This document shows positions 1 through 13,531 of a DNA stretch of 64,000 nucleotides, one piece after another. Position numbers and translations under genes: made by a program. Position 1 is the stretch's first letter. Each line of letters opens with the position of its first letter. The notes under the pieces were generated by a model. It was not told the origin of the DNA, searched no databases, and saw nothing but the letters and a program-made list of their open reading frames with translations. Origin of the DNA: Rotaria macrura (Eukaryota; Rotifera; Eurotatoria; Philodinida; Philodinidae); assembly GCA_900239685.1 (NCBI GenBank), contig OENT01000015.1, positions 310,001 to 374,000 on the forward strand, read 5' to 3'.

Positions 1-517
1 TTGAAAATGGTTAAGTAGTCTATTATAAGACAATATAGAAATTCTTTAATCAAACAAAGTATTACGAACAAAAATGACAGTATTCATTCATGAGTCCTTG
101 TAATTAATACAAATACTAGTGGCGAACTTTACATTTCAAGAAACTTTTGGTATTCTATCTTGCATTATGTATAATTCCACACATTTCTCGACGATCATTA
201 TCCGATGCTAAAGCTTATTCTTTAACGATGAATGTTTTTATTGCCTGATGACATATGTCAGCTACGTACATATGTTATTAGTTTTTATTTACTAACATTT
301 CTCTGAAGACGATAAAAAATTTTGAAACCTCAATTCTCAAATAGAAGAAGAGATGCGTATACATCAATTATCAAATTTCGTAATATTTGTTTGGAATGAT
401 GAAATCTATTTTCAAAAACGAAAAGCAAACTATAACAATAGTAATTTGTACAAATAACAACACCAAAAGAAAAAAAGAAAACTGTTCTTTTTGTTTCTGT
501 TGAATCAACATAATTCT
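1..517. other. 3' flank of the lectin-STRA6 gene, no gene seen
   Basis: AT-rich sequence downstream of the stop codon of the minus-strand gene that begins at 6719. It should hold that gene's 3' UTR and polyadenylation region. The one open frame of about 65 codons has no recognisable domain and low-complexity Phe/Tyr-rich composition, so I do not call it. Confidence 0.5.
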
Positions 518-3500
518 TCACTGGCACATATTAACTGTAACCGACCCATTTGACAATAATGAACCAGACAATGTCCGCTGATTCATCTTCTCATTATGCC
601 TGTTCAATGTTAACTTTCGATGATGTCGTCTAGTTGGTATCAATGATAAATTATTCATTAAGGTTATTAATAAAAACCATCGGAAACGAAAACATTTTCG
701 TCTATGTTGTTCAATCATTTGTTTTTCATCAATTAATAAAAAATGTTTTTGTCGTCGTCGTTTATCAAGTATATTCATATAAATAATTTGTGTAAATGTT
801 ATTAAAATCGGATGTGTATGCATGGCTTCTATGTACAGATACGATGTATATGCCGTATAGCCATTGTCGATTCTTTCTAAACTTCTTCCGAATATACTAT
901 AGTCAAGTCTTGGCATGTAGAATACAATAGCTATTCCTGATTTGAGTAAACGTGAAACGCATGATACAATGCCAAGAAAACAATCAAAGAAAAAATTAAA
1001 ATAAACGAATAGAAAATATGCATGACGATTTTCTAATGTAAATACATAAGATTCATCATGATCTTCATCATCAGTAGTTGATATTGATGAACCAGTTGAA
1101 TCACAATAAATTGCTTGATCTACGTTGAGAAAAAAAGAAGATCCGCTAATAATATAATTCCATCGTAAGTATATAAAACAATCGAGTTAGATCCGATGAA
1201 ACATGTTGTGAAAAGGAAAATCTCATGAAGATTTATTTCAATAAAACGATCTCTTTCAAAGCTATATTATTTTCACGTTTAAGAACACTTTATAGGCAGA
1301 AAACTACCATCGCTTCTAGATCTTAATGACTATACACATTGGAGTGAACATTTTAATGTTTAGAACATAGTTCGAATTTTTACTCTGTACTGTACTAATG
1401 GGAAGATATAACGATTTCATGTTATTGAGAGTGAATTATTAAAATCACAATTAATGAAAACTTTCCATGTTTTTCGAACGGCAACAATAGATTTTTCTAA
1501 GTGTTTCAAGTTATCCGATGTGCATGGAAGATCTTTTTTCACTCAATGCTACACAAATTGGACAGATAACATTTACATACTTATGCACTAGCAGTATGCT
1601 CAACAGCATAGACACACTAAAATGTTGCGTGCCATACTGGTAATTGACACACAAGAGAGACGATGGATATATAGATATATTTATATTTACATACTAAACA
1701 TTAATTCATTTAGAGTTTAATCCTAAAATCTCATTTTCTTTTTCGCATACATTACACCATTGACCACTGCAATGATTGGAAAGAAGAAGTCGAATAGAAT
1801 TCATATCATTACATATTTCATGTCAACAATCGAATAGATAGAATGGTTCATAGAATGATAAACATTTTTCGTTTACTCACTGACTTTCACAATTATTTTA
1901 CTGCGATGCGTATTCAAAAAAGTGAATGATGATAGACACAATCGTTTGTCTCTCTTGATTACGATTATCACTTTCGTAATCATACTTCAATACTCAGTAT
2001 ATGTAGCAACGAAAACTATAGGCATGTTTAATATGGCTTACATATATAACTCAAACTTTGTATATCGAAAGATCCATGTAAAGAAAATTGAACTCTATTG
2101 GAAAAAAGAAACTTTAATCAATGTATTTACCTTGTTTTTCTGTATAAGTATCATGCTCATCTTTGCTGTCATGTGTAATTTTTTGTCTTAAATTTCTATT
2201 GGATCTAATAACTCTTAAGAAAAAATACTTTGTTAAACAATAAACAATAATATGTTTTAATGCAAATAAAATAATCATGGGTGCAATGATCTTCAATAGT
2301 ATCTTCGTTAATAATGGATGTATAAATAATAACTTAACCAATAAACATGTTATAAACATAAAATAATTTATTACAATGAAACCATACGCTAAATAACCAA
2401 CTTGATAACCAGAATAGTGAAATGATTTTTGTAGAGCAGATGAGGATGATGTAAAATCTTGTTTTCTTCTGTAATATTTTCCTTGATAATAATCTAACAT
2501 ATCTGTTTGATATTTTTTTAAGCCAAGCAATAATTGTATAACATAAATGAAAAAGGATAATAAACATGATAGATAAATTTCCTTTTGAAATGATAAATTT
2601 TCGAATGATTTTATCGATAGATTTATGTTGGCTATGTTCATTAATTTAATCATAACATCTCCGGTCGAATTCATTACCCTCCGTAATGTGAATGTACTTG
2701 AAAATATAATTGAACATGTTAAATAATATAGAACAAGAAATGATACAGTATACGTAAATAACACTAATAATGAAAAACGAAAATACGCTTTTGGTTTATA
2801 AAATAAATGTATAAAATTTTGTAAACATGAACAAGAATTTCCTTCATGTATGGTCTGCGCATATAAATAATAACTTTTTGTTGATGATGATGATGATGAT
2901 TTTCTCCTGTTAACTAATAAGCTTTTTGTATAATACCAATCATTATCATATTCAATTGATGTTGTATGATACGTTGAATTTGTTATTGTATTCCATCGAT
3001 CACTATTTCCTTTACATAGGATTAAAAATTTTCGGAACGTCAAAGTATAGAATCTTGCTATAATATGTCCTAATGCAACATAATGTGGTAGACATTTGAC
3101 TAATAAATAATGTATACGTGATATCTCAGTTTGTGAACGTGTTTTAAAACTAAGTAGTGATGTTGATGTATGAACACAATTAGCTTCATAGTAAACTGTT
3201 AATAATAAATCGAATGTTAAAAATATTGATGTTAAAAATGTTGATAAAAATGATTGAATATTTAATGATATTAATATTGGAAAATATCTTAAACCGTATA
3301 ATATAATTAAACCAAAACGCCTTATTAAATCAAATAATATTCCATGATGGAAATTAACATTTGATGAAAATAATATTTCACACAGCAATGACATTAATTG
3401 ATTTGATATAATTGCAAATACAACTATTGTATGAAAACGATTTGATTTTTGAAATGGATTGACCAACATAGGAAATGATAGGTTTTCAAAAAATGTTTTT

Positions 3501-6500
3501 TTCCTATCTGCATTTATTGTTTGATAAATTATAACAAGAAATAATGTCAATACGATCGAAAATGGTAACATAATTATGCTTTGATTTGAACTATTCGAAC
3601 CAACGATCTGACACAAATATGATTTGGTAGAAAGATTTTTATTGATTCGTTCCGTATGTTCACTATAGATGGAACTTGTACGTTGAACACAGATATAAAC
3701 AATCGATATTCCAGCCACCGTAACAGTTAAAAATGATTGAATAAATGTTAATAAACCATCCATAATTGGCTTTGGACGATGACGTTTCGGAAATTTGGAA
3801 AGATTCGGACGAGGATCGGGCAATGGAGGTGGAATGGACGATTTTTTACATTCTGACGATGCTGAAGTCGAAGAGCAAGGAAGACATATGAATTTATTAC
3901 ATACATATCGAAATAAGCCAGTTGATGAGCCATTGATGACATGATTATCACTAAAGCAAAAACACAATTACCTTATACATATACATGTATTTACACAAAG
4001 AAAACAAGAAATTCAAACATCATCAATACAAATAAGACGAACAAACTGAAAAATGACTTGGTATGTCTAAAATAAAATTTAACTATGTCGAGAATAAACT
4101 TATTTTGTATACCTATTCTATCATGAATGAGTGACATAATCAAGAATTGATATCTTATTCTATTCACCACTATGAAATAAATTTTGAAACAATATCTTTA
4201 TTCAATGAATTGCTCATTTATCATTCATATTTAATTATAATACAAGTAGCTAACATGTATCATTACAAAATTCCGTTAGAATCATTTCATTATTCGAATC
4301 ATTAAGCATAGAAGTAAATTCTTTCAATAATATCATCTTGTTCTCAACACCGTTTCTTCGTCAACTATAAATTTATGTCTGTCTCATAAACTTTTTCAAT
4401 AGTAAAGACATATTCATTGATGAATATTTATCTTATTCAATCAACTTAAAAGCTTCTTATCGGTTATAGAATTATCTTGATAATCTCACCTATTTTCATT
4501 GCGTCGTTGCCTTTTTCGATAATTATTTTCATATTTTTGTGATCGTTTACATATACAAATACTAATACAAGCTAGAGCAATAAATAGACTAGCTGCAATA
4601 ACTTGTATCGCTTCTGAACTATCTAGAAATAGAGAAACAGAAAATTTTCATGTATAAAATCACTTAACAAATATTGATCAAAATTACATTTATCACAATA
4701 CGATCCGTCGTAAAGAAAAGTACATTCACAATGAAATGTTGTCCCATTATTATTACATACACCATGTATTCCACATTGTTCATTTTCGAAGCAATGATCA
4801 ACTTCTGTAAAATTTTAAAAAAATTAGCAAAATAATGATAAGACAAAAATTGAAACAATATTTGTGACACATACTTATTCTACAGAGTGCTCGTTCAGTT
4901 TTCGTACATTCTTGTTGCATCAAACCAAATAGAGTTGTAGTTTCATTGGGTCTTAATAATTCAAGTTTACCGCATGGTTTTTGTTGTTGATACGGAAAAA
5001 TAAGATTATTCGGTGCAATAACACTCGGTGGTGTTTCAGAAAAATTAACATTTCGTCCATTCAACCATAACCATGAATCTTGAAGAGAATGTTTCGTTTA
5101 AAATAAAAGTATAGGATGATATATTGATTCTAAAATTTTTCACTTACGATTTCGGTAACTAAAACCAATGTAAGCTCCGAATTCTGTTGCTGATCGATTA
5201 AAGACACCAACAATTTGTCGAACGTAATCAAATTCAATAGCATCTTCAAACGATGCTAAGCCACCTTGATTTTTAGTTGAACTAGCAGGAAAATGATTTT
5301 GACATAAACTATCAGCTTGTGACCATGTTACAGCTTGATTTGTTAAAGAATAGCAACTACCACGATAAGCAAAAACTAATACAGATGATGTTGGATCAAA
5401 ATCTCGACAATAGTCTAGAAAAAGAAAAAGAAACACCCACACTCATTAGTCATTCGCTAGAGACAAGTCACTGTGATTCACACGTCAATCGTCTCTCATC
5501 TACATTGTATGTAGTCAATTGTCAATTATACACGCACAATTGAATCCATGCTTGTCGTTCAAGTGCCAACAAAACACATGAGGGTGACATTAAACGAGCG
5601 GCCTTTTATATATACATATATATATTACGAACTATCAATGAGGTGAATCAGTTCAGCTCAAAATATTCTATCTACTAATAAGCCGTATCCATACGAAACA
5701 AAGAACATGAGAACGACGAAGAAAAAACGAAAAAGACAAGTGTAAAAACACACCTTCAGCAATTGACGATGTCGAGTAGATATTGTTGATAGTAGCATGT
5801 GTAATGTTATTTGTGCTTGCCTGATTAACCAGACGCTGTGATGATGAAGTATCAGATGTAACAATGGATGGTTGATATTGACGCTGATTATTTGAATATT
5901 TTGTTTTTAAACTGTGAAATTCTGTGAATAGAGAAGAATCAAATAACATTCAATCAAAATATGATTGCTTTTTCCGTTTTATATTGTTACAGGAAAAAAA
6001 ACACTCTTGATACTTGTTAACTACCATTTTATGTATATGTGTATATTCATAGATAGACATTCATCGATGTATAATCTCCTCTTCTGCACCACTGGGAATG
6101 AATACCACCTGTTCTCTTTTTCAATATCTCAAGGTACTAGTGGCATTTCGATACGCATCTTCACTAATTTTTAGCCCAAAGCTGTTGACATCTCCTTGAA
6201 ATCATATTCTCAATTGTCTTTAGAAACTCAATCGATGATTGGCTTTTCAACATCGTAAATCGATTTATCTATTAATCATTTGCTTGCTACTTATTGGTGT
6301 CGGCCGAGTTTCTAGATGATGATGAATGTATATAATTGTTTTATCATCTCTCCTCGGGCAAGATCAAAACGTTTTCTTATTTCTGTTATCTCTTTCGACT
6401 TAGATCACACGACGCTGTCAATAAACGTTCTTCAGACATATATCACCTCAAGATCGTATAAGAAAATATCGAAATCACTTGACCCATAGACTATAAACAA

Positions 6501-6719
6501 GAGGAGATTGTCAGCTACTGAAAAATATCTGACTAGATAAGAGAATGTATTTATATATATATATGTATAAATGTTATACTTACTACTAGAAGATTTTTTG
6601 CGAAGTTTTTGAAGAGTACCATCATTATTGAAAAGTGCTTGTTGAAATAATTGATCAGTAATAATCGGTGAAATAATAGACACGACGAATAAAAGGAAGA
6701 GTAGAAGGCCGAATTTCAT
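518..6719 (-). CDS. C-type lectin / EGF / STRA6-like multi-pass membrane receptor
   Basis: Eight exons: 6584-6719, 5754-5921, 5148-5414, 4875-5078, 4669-4804, 4490-4618, 2131-3950, 518-1119; 1153 aa, all phases close. Residues 1-20 are a signal peptide (MKFGLLLFLLFVVSI). A Ser/Thr-rich linker leads to a C-type lectin domain (about 102-258; Cys in GSCYSL, DSLCQNHF, KPCGKL, ALCRI, plus a WLWLNG motif). A six-Cys EGF domain follows (about 260-300), then a transmembrane helix (308-327) with a basic stop-transfer. From about residue 415 a polytopic region resembles the STRA6/RBP-receptor family; its tail (ENRHAYFLFVYF, RLDYSIFGRSLERIDNGY, EAMHTHPILI) is the clearest match. STRA6 proteins take up retinol at the plasma membrane; ligand here is unknown. 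No in-frame ATG precedes residue 415 in the 1820-nt exon, and its 5' acceptor phase fits the EGF-TM exon, which supports one gene. A read-through annotation joining two neighbouring genes is the alternative. Confidence 0.72.
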
Positions 6720-9700
6720 ATCTATGAATGTAGTCACAACATACAATTGTTTAATCTGTATATATATGTATGATGTCTCGTTCACGTATATGCATACGCT
6801 CCTATGAGCAACAACAATCATAATTTTTCTCTCTGTCTCTCTCTGTCTCTCTGCTTCTCTTTCTTTTCTCTTTTATTTACACATACCGATTGAACAGTAT
6901 TGACTTCTATATATGCGTGCATGTCTCTTTTTTTCGGGACGAACGCCCTTCTTCTCTTTTGTTCACTTTTTTTGTGTACTCTAATAATGCAAATTACCAT
7001 ATCATAGTTGATTATAGTTCATATGTTCAAGGCTAATCACGCGAACTGAAAATTGGCTCTATTGTATTTAATATTGTCTCGATTTAAATTAAAACTCTTT
7101 TCTTATTACAACTTCTCGCTAATTTCAGAATTTTATTATATATGAATAAATATACAATTTTTAACCGTCATAAAACGATGATGGAGACGCATTTAATAGT
7201 GGTTGCACAATAAACAACAATAAGAAAAGAGAAATAAGTAGTACGGGATCGTTTTTGAAAGTGTGAAGGCAAGAATAGCGATGTCGGAGCAAATATCACG
7301 TCTGCTTGACAAAATCTTAAGTCATAAAAATACGAAAGGAACGAAAAATAAGAAAGAAAAAAATTTCATCTCTTTTATGTAAATGCTTCTATTGGCATCA
7401 TCTTTTTGCGTTTATGCAATAAGGCAACTAGTTGGTAGTACCGTTCAATTAGATGTTACGACAATATGTACCATCACGCTCACATACTCAACTATACCAA
7501 TAAGAAAGAAAGAATTATTTCTTTTGCTTGAACTATATATGTCACTGCTTTAATACATAAAAAGGTACTCATTTAATTGAATATTCAAGTACTATATATA
7601 TATATATATATACATATACTGCTGTTGCCATCACCATGATGACAAAATGAACAGTTGTTGTCTTCATTTCTATTCACCTTACGTCATGTCATTTCGACAA
7701 CTGAGAAACAAAATGAAATTCAAAGAAAAAATAAATAAGAAGATATCAATGATTGATCATGCTCACTTTTCATGACATCTTATAGATAAACCGATGATTA
7801 GTAGTATAGTATGTTCGCACACGAAATTTGTACGTAGTCATGTCGCTGATCAAAAGCAATGATAAGACAAAGTAGTTGATTTTTGTTGTCGTCTACTTCT
7901 ACAATTAATGATGATGATGACCTTCGAGAGAAAAATATCGAAAAAGGCGGGCCTTTCTCAAATATTCACTTAAAAAATCAATGATTGAAAACAATAACAC
8001 TCAAAAACAGATAATAGGATTCACCATCCCTCTCTCTATCCATATATATATATATATATGATCATGAGATGAATTAATATATGAGAATTGATCAATAGTA
8101 TACATCTGTTATTAGACATAATAGTTCATAAAAACGGCTACTTTTATTGTTGACGCAATACTGACTACGGGGGTCAGTCAACTACTCCACCCACCCTATG
8201 TTTCACTTGAGTATCATTTAACCAGCAGTAAGCAAGTTGGCACACACAACCTCTTGTAATAGGCAAGTGCCACCAGACGGCTATTCTTTCTATCCAATAT
8301 TCCCTCTTCACTTGATGAACGGATCGTTGGTGCATACTAATGTCATTCAGCTTTTTTTTGTTTGCTGTTAGTACGCGCGCGCTTTTGCGTTTGCAAACAA
8401 ATGAATTACTTCAAGAGGCAAAACATGTACAGGTGAACGTGTAATTCGAGAGAACACACTAGTAGTTGTTCTCGCTAGTGGCAGACAGATACGCCCTCAT
8501 ATGAATGTGTGTGTGTATGCATGCCTCTCTTTACATCATACTCAAGAACCTTCATTCTATTAGGCGGCGATGACTAAAGTGCTTGTTTAGGTAAACATGA
8601 AGTGAAGACTCTTCTCTTTTCGCAGACAACCGAGTAAATAGACGATCAATATAAAGACAATCTAGGTCATCATGCTCCTTTAATTTTATTTTTCATTGTC
8701 TTCATTGCCTTTTTATTCGTTAATTGATCAACCGATCATCATTGAATAAAGTCATTTATCACTCACACCCTTATTATAACAGTCATCACTATCATTATCT
8801 CAAGGACATGATTTTAGACACACGCCCTTTCTATTTTTATTGTCTAAATGAAGATATTGGACAGATCGTCAATTCTAAGGAGCACTTTAGTCGCTTGTCA
8901 ATCATTTCCTCCTTACATAAGCGCGCATATACATATATATATATGTATATATGTATTTGGTATATAAAGGGTTTATGTGATGGATGAAGTTCGATTGATA
9001 ATCGAAAACAATCCATACAAGCGCTTGCATCAACTGCTTGACATGTAATCGAAACAAATTCCAACACGTTCATTCTCTCGTTTTCCTTTGTTAGCTTTCG
9101 ATCATCATACGCGTGTGTACATGTATGTATGCGCATCGCATCATTTTCATCCAAAGTTAATTCCTGGTGTCATGGACATTACGTGATAGAGTGGGCTTGT
9201 GTACCAAAAGCTCAATCAAAACGGAAGATATGATCTCTATAAAGATGAAGTCCTTCGTGAATGCAGATCAAATGTACCGCAGACGCATATACATACACCA
9301 GACAAGATAACAAGTGCAGCAAAACAAAGAAAAGATTAATCAGCAAGAGATATTGAAAATAAACAAACGTAAATGAAGAAAACTCTATGATGTTTCGAAG
9401 TTGTCTCTTTTTTTCCTTCTTACCTGAACCACGCACTCAAATCACATTGAATTTATTATTGATCAATTGTATCGTCATCATGAGAGTCATTTCTTTTAAG
9501 AGAGACGAACATTTCCTTTCGTTTATCGTCGTTTGCATCCTTCTTTTTTACTTGTTCAACAATTTAAAACGTCGTTCTATGTCTCCCTCCTCCGTTTCTT
9601 CTCTCCCACTCATATACATATGGGCATCTATATTGTCTTCATCACAATCACCTATTCGTTATATATATATATATATACATATATGTATGTATGTATATAT

Positions 9701-10279
9701 GTATATACATATATAGAGAGCATACATACACACTGGAGATCAATAATCACGAAACAAGTAAAAGAGATGGAATTACCACTATTGTTCCAACAATATGTAA
9801 GGCCCACTCTTATGCAAGCCACCTCCTCCTTGTCGCACCTCTTTTTTAAGTTATATTATACAATGATGACGAGAACAGTGACGGAGCCTCGCCGATAATC
9901 GGCATGTTTGTTTTATAATGAGTATAGCCACTGTTTCTCCATTTACATTTATACCCACCTATGGTGTGTGAACTGTCAGTATGTCTGAGGACATAAAGAA
10001 TTTTTTTTTGTTTTTTCCTTTGTATAACACCTCATTTGTTCCATTTATTCATTCATTCAATCTGTCTGTCTGATGCGTCAATCAAGTAAATGAGAATAAA
10101 TTTTCATCATATGTCATCATTCCTATCCTGGTATGTGTATTTCAATAAACATGAGTGTAAGTAGAACGAAAAGAAAAGAATTTATACAAGATGACACAAT
10201 GACAGTATTATCTATGTACAAACAATGGAGATTATACATGAAAACAAAACATACATAAATCAAATGAAATCAACAATAA
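6720..10279. other. Intergenic region with TA/CA microsatellites
   Basis: About 3.5 kb between the 5' end of the lectin-STRA6 gene and the 3' end of RAD51. It contains a TCTCTG-type run near 6828-6860 and several TA/TATG microsatellites (about 7594-7618, 8042-8060, 8928-8956, 9660-9717). A locally more GC-rich stretch around 8160-8560 could be regulatory, but I can show no specific site. Short open frames around 8724-9898 owe their length to microsatellite and low-complexity sequence and are not called. Confidence 0.55.
9660..9717. repeat. TA/TATG microsatellite
   Basis: A simple repeat of alternating TA with interspersed TATG and TACA units, about 58 bp long and the longest of several in the intergenic region upstream of the lectin-STRA6 gene. 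Likely length-polymorphic; no function inferred. Confidence 0.85.
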
Positions 10280-11744
10280 TTAGCTAAGATCTTTAGGTGC
10301 TGCATCGACGATACCTTCAGGACCAATAGCAAAAACTGCATCAGTTTCAGGCAGACATGGACTATCTGCAACATGACATATACGTGAATCACCTTTTCCT
10401 TTTTTTAAATAGAGTCTAAATAAACACGAAAGCTAACATACTAAAGAATCAAATTAATACAAATTAATCGCATACCGTGTTGTTGACGCATGAGCCATAA
10501 TATTACCACCGATAGGTTTCTTTTGATCACCATACATTGCTTGACCATCGACTTGTGCAACAACTTGATTAGTGAGCATAACAGCTACTCCAAACTTGAG
10601 CAAATGAAAAAGAAAACATTCTCATAAAAAACGAATTGATTTCAAAACATTCGATCCTACCTCATCAGTTATTCGTAATAACATACGCATAAATTTTGCT
10701 AGTTGCATTTGTCGATTAGCTAACTCGCCACGACCAGAATAATCAGTTCGAAACAGTGATGTGGCACTATCGACAATCAATACAGCATATCTATTAGATA
10801 ATATATAGTAGTTATTATCTATTTAAAAAATAATTTATATCTAGTAACCTTGATTCGCACATCATAGCTGTTGCCATATACAGCAACTGAATTTGATGAT
10901 CAGTATTATAAGCGCGAGCATACGCAATGTTATCCAAAACATCTTGACCTGAAAGACCGTATCGCTCAGCAATAGCTAGTAAACGTTCAGGTCGAAATGA
11001 GCCTTCAGTATCAATATAGATTGCTTTGCCTTCACCACCACCCATATCGATGGGTAACTAAAACCAAAAGAATAGTTAAAGATTATTTTATTTTCATGAA
11101 CTTGTAGAAAAAAATAAACCCTAAATCATCAGATTTCAGCAACTTACTTGACATGTTACAGCTACTTGATGACAAAGTTGTGTTTTACCACAACGATATT
11201 CACCATATAATTCTGTAATTGAACCAGTTTCAAAACCACCTTGTAGTTGTTTGTCAAGTTCTCGTGAACCAGTTGTTAATTGAATGATTTCCGAACGTTT
11301 TTGATGATATTCAGTAGCTGTTGTAAAACCCATTGGTACCAGTTTAGCTGCTTCAGCCTAGAGAAGAGAAACAAATGCAATCTATTTCTATTCTAATATC
11401 TATTTCTTTCTTTCGATATCTTCAGAAGAGCAACTTACAGCTAATTTATCCGCCTTTGCATCACTAATACCTTTCACAGCCAATAGACTTTTTCTTGGTG
11501 CAAAAGCAATCGATTCCACGGTACAAAAACCAGCTTCTTGTAATTTTTTTAAATCGGTCGTACCAATACCACATGATTTATCTAATTTAGTAATAGGTGT
11601 TGGCCCACAAGACTCATTATCGATGGACGTACTCTCATTGACTTGTAGAGCAGGACTCACGACAGTCGATTGTTGAATCGATATTATTGTTTCGTTTTCT
11701 TTTTCACAACTTATTGACTCTCGTGTTTTTGTTTTTGGTGGCAT
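10280..11744 (-). CDS. RAD51: RAD51 recombinase
   Basis: Six exons (11439-11744, 11148-11357, 10849-11057, 10661-10790, 10476-10594, 10280-10415) give 369 aa, about 30 longer than human RAD51 because of a Ser/Thr-rich N-terminal tail. Residues 60-102 form the helix-hairpin-helix DNA-binding domain ([20 protein letters not shown]). Walker A is GEYRCGKT at 154-161 and Walker B is VLIVD near 245-249. Diagnostic stretches include [57 protein letters not shown] and [14 protein letters not shown]. The protein forms ATP-dependent filaments on single-stranded DNA and drives homologous recombination in the nucleus. The ATG is the only in-frame start before the HhH domain. The Walker A Cys, where most RAD51 proteins have Thr, is a mild oddity outside the invariant GKT. 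DMC1 is less likely given the RAD51-type [11 protein letters not shown] context, but I cannot exclude a lineage-specific paralogue. Confidence 0.95.
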
Positions 11745-13531
11745 GTTTAGAAGTTACGATAAATATTTTAGTTCTAATGAAAACACTTTTAATTTATGTG
11801 AGAGAATCGAAATATCAAAACAATGACCAACGGTCGATCATGAAATAATGAGTAATGATTTTCATATATATTCCATGAATTTTCTTGTTCATCGGTTTTC
11901 AAAAGAATATATATTCTATCGATATGATAATATTCTTTATATCCTTTAGTAGACACAAGATTTCTGAAAAAGAGTGCTACGTATTATATTTTATTTTAGG
12001 AATTATATACAATGATATAACTGATAGATGTCGTTTGGTTCCGATGTAAGACAGTTCGATTTGTTCAATCGATCCAATATTTACCTGTTGTAAAATGTTT
12101 CTAACATTGATGATAGAGAAGTTGACTGTTTAGCAACAAAATGACAGTTGTTATGTAGCTAGTTCCTTGTTCAATAGTTGAGACGAGAGTTCTTTTTCAG
12201 AACACTTGTATTACATACTTGTTACAACTCTGAAATGATTAATTATGTTTAGCAACAGAGTTCTTCATGCTCAAGAGTGATCACAATCGAATGATGAGTT
12301 GGTAACGTTAGTTTCATAATTAATATTAATTATTAATATAGAATAGTAACATTTTTAATCAAAATGAGCTGAGAAGATCATGTTTTTAATGTTTATTCTC
12401 ATCTTTCTTGTATACTCATGTGGATGTAGTATCAGGAACACTTTTAAAATATTTTTTAATCGATCATATTGATATGTTTTTAGATTGAGTACTAACATCA
12501 TCTTCTTGGTGCTTCAAAGGAAAAGTTTTATGTTCTTAAATAATTCAGTGTAAACTAGTTTGTGTTTAAAATGTCAATAATGAACGGATGAATGTAATTT
12601 CCTGCAATACCTGATGCCGGAAACAGAGAGTCTCTCTTTAGTGTTTTTTAAGAGGGAAACATACGTATATAGAAAGTGTACTAGTATTGCTTGTCGCCTA
12701 CTTTTGAGTCAATCATCAAAGGAAAAACAATAATACAGTTTTCTTAGTCACACTGTGAGATTGAATTCAAAAGCTACATATTGACGAAAATATTCCTTCA
12801 ATTACATTTCACTACGGACTATGTACGTTCAATAGAAATAAATACTAACAACAATAGAATGAAAAACTTCAGCATTATGTAACACGATATTGAATTCTTA
12901 ACAACATGTCTTCAGTATATACTGTGATACGCTTCATTCATAGATGAAAACATCAATCTTTGAATTTTGAATCGGTATTAATTGCATAGCTATGTTGTAC
13001 TGAGAATGATTTATTGTGAGAGTTTCACGTCATTTGTTTCGTTCTTATCCTAAAATAAGAACATTGAAATGACTCGAACATGTCCCTAATGTGATAGATG
13101 CTTTTTAACGTAAATCGTATATTAGCATCAGGATAGTAACAACGATCTGAAATATGAATCGTAGATCATAGTCTCCTTAAGGGTTATCTGAGTGACAAAA
13201 CTTAAATCAAGTTTTTGTTTTTTTGAGATCGAGATCATAGTACAGATTTGAAAAGCAATATAAATAACATGCAATTGCTCTAGACAACTAAACAAAGGAC
13301 TCGCACAATGTCCTTAAAGCATTGATTAGATTCAGTATAATGCACATGACTTCGACTGAAACAGTAATTAATCGATTAAGAGACTTTTCTCGTGAGAAAA
13401 ATCTTTTACGTACCACCGACAATTGTTATGTAATACTTTTTGCTTCATACGAGAACACCCTTCATTCGTCAATATTTATTGAAAATGAACGATTTTACAT
13501 TGTTTCTTTTAGTACAATTGATCTTTTAGAT
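11745..13531. other. Divergent intergenic region between RAD51 and cyclophilin
   Basis: RAD51 (minus) and the cyclophilin gene (plus) are transcribed away from each other, so this 1.8 kb should carry both promoters. I see no convincing TATA box or coding frame. The frame upstream of the cyclophilin ATG is open from 13322, but it has no cyclophilin homology and is interrupted by acceptor-like sequence (polypyrimidine then AG at 13528-13529), so the annotated start is kept at 13532. Confidence 0.5.

Noticed and set aside
1922-2191. Plus-strand open frame of 89 codons
   Set aside because: It overlaps the intron and the end of a minus-strand coding exon, is Ile/Phe-rich from AT bias, and shows no domain.
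2114-3967. A stand-alone STRA6-like gene starting at 3967
   Set aside because: The apparent start is TTG read through a splice acceptor (CTTTAG), not ATG. The next in-frame Met is some 69 residues later, and an upstream exon splices in phase, so the segment was placed inside the larger gene.
8724-9898. Several overlapping open frames of 74-121 codons
   Set aside because: Their length comes from TA microsatellites (runs of YIYIYI) and low-complexity DNA on both strands; no homology or splice structure.
13322-13531. N-terminal extension of cyclophilin to the in-frame ATG at 13322
   Set aside because: The 70 extra residues have no cyclophilin homology, no targeting signal, and contain acceptor-like sequences next to the conserved start at 13532.
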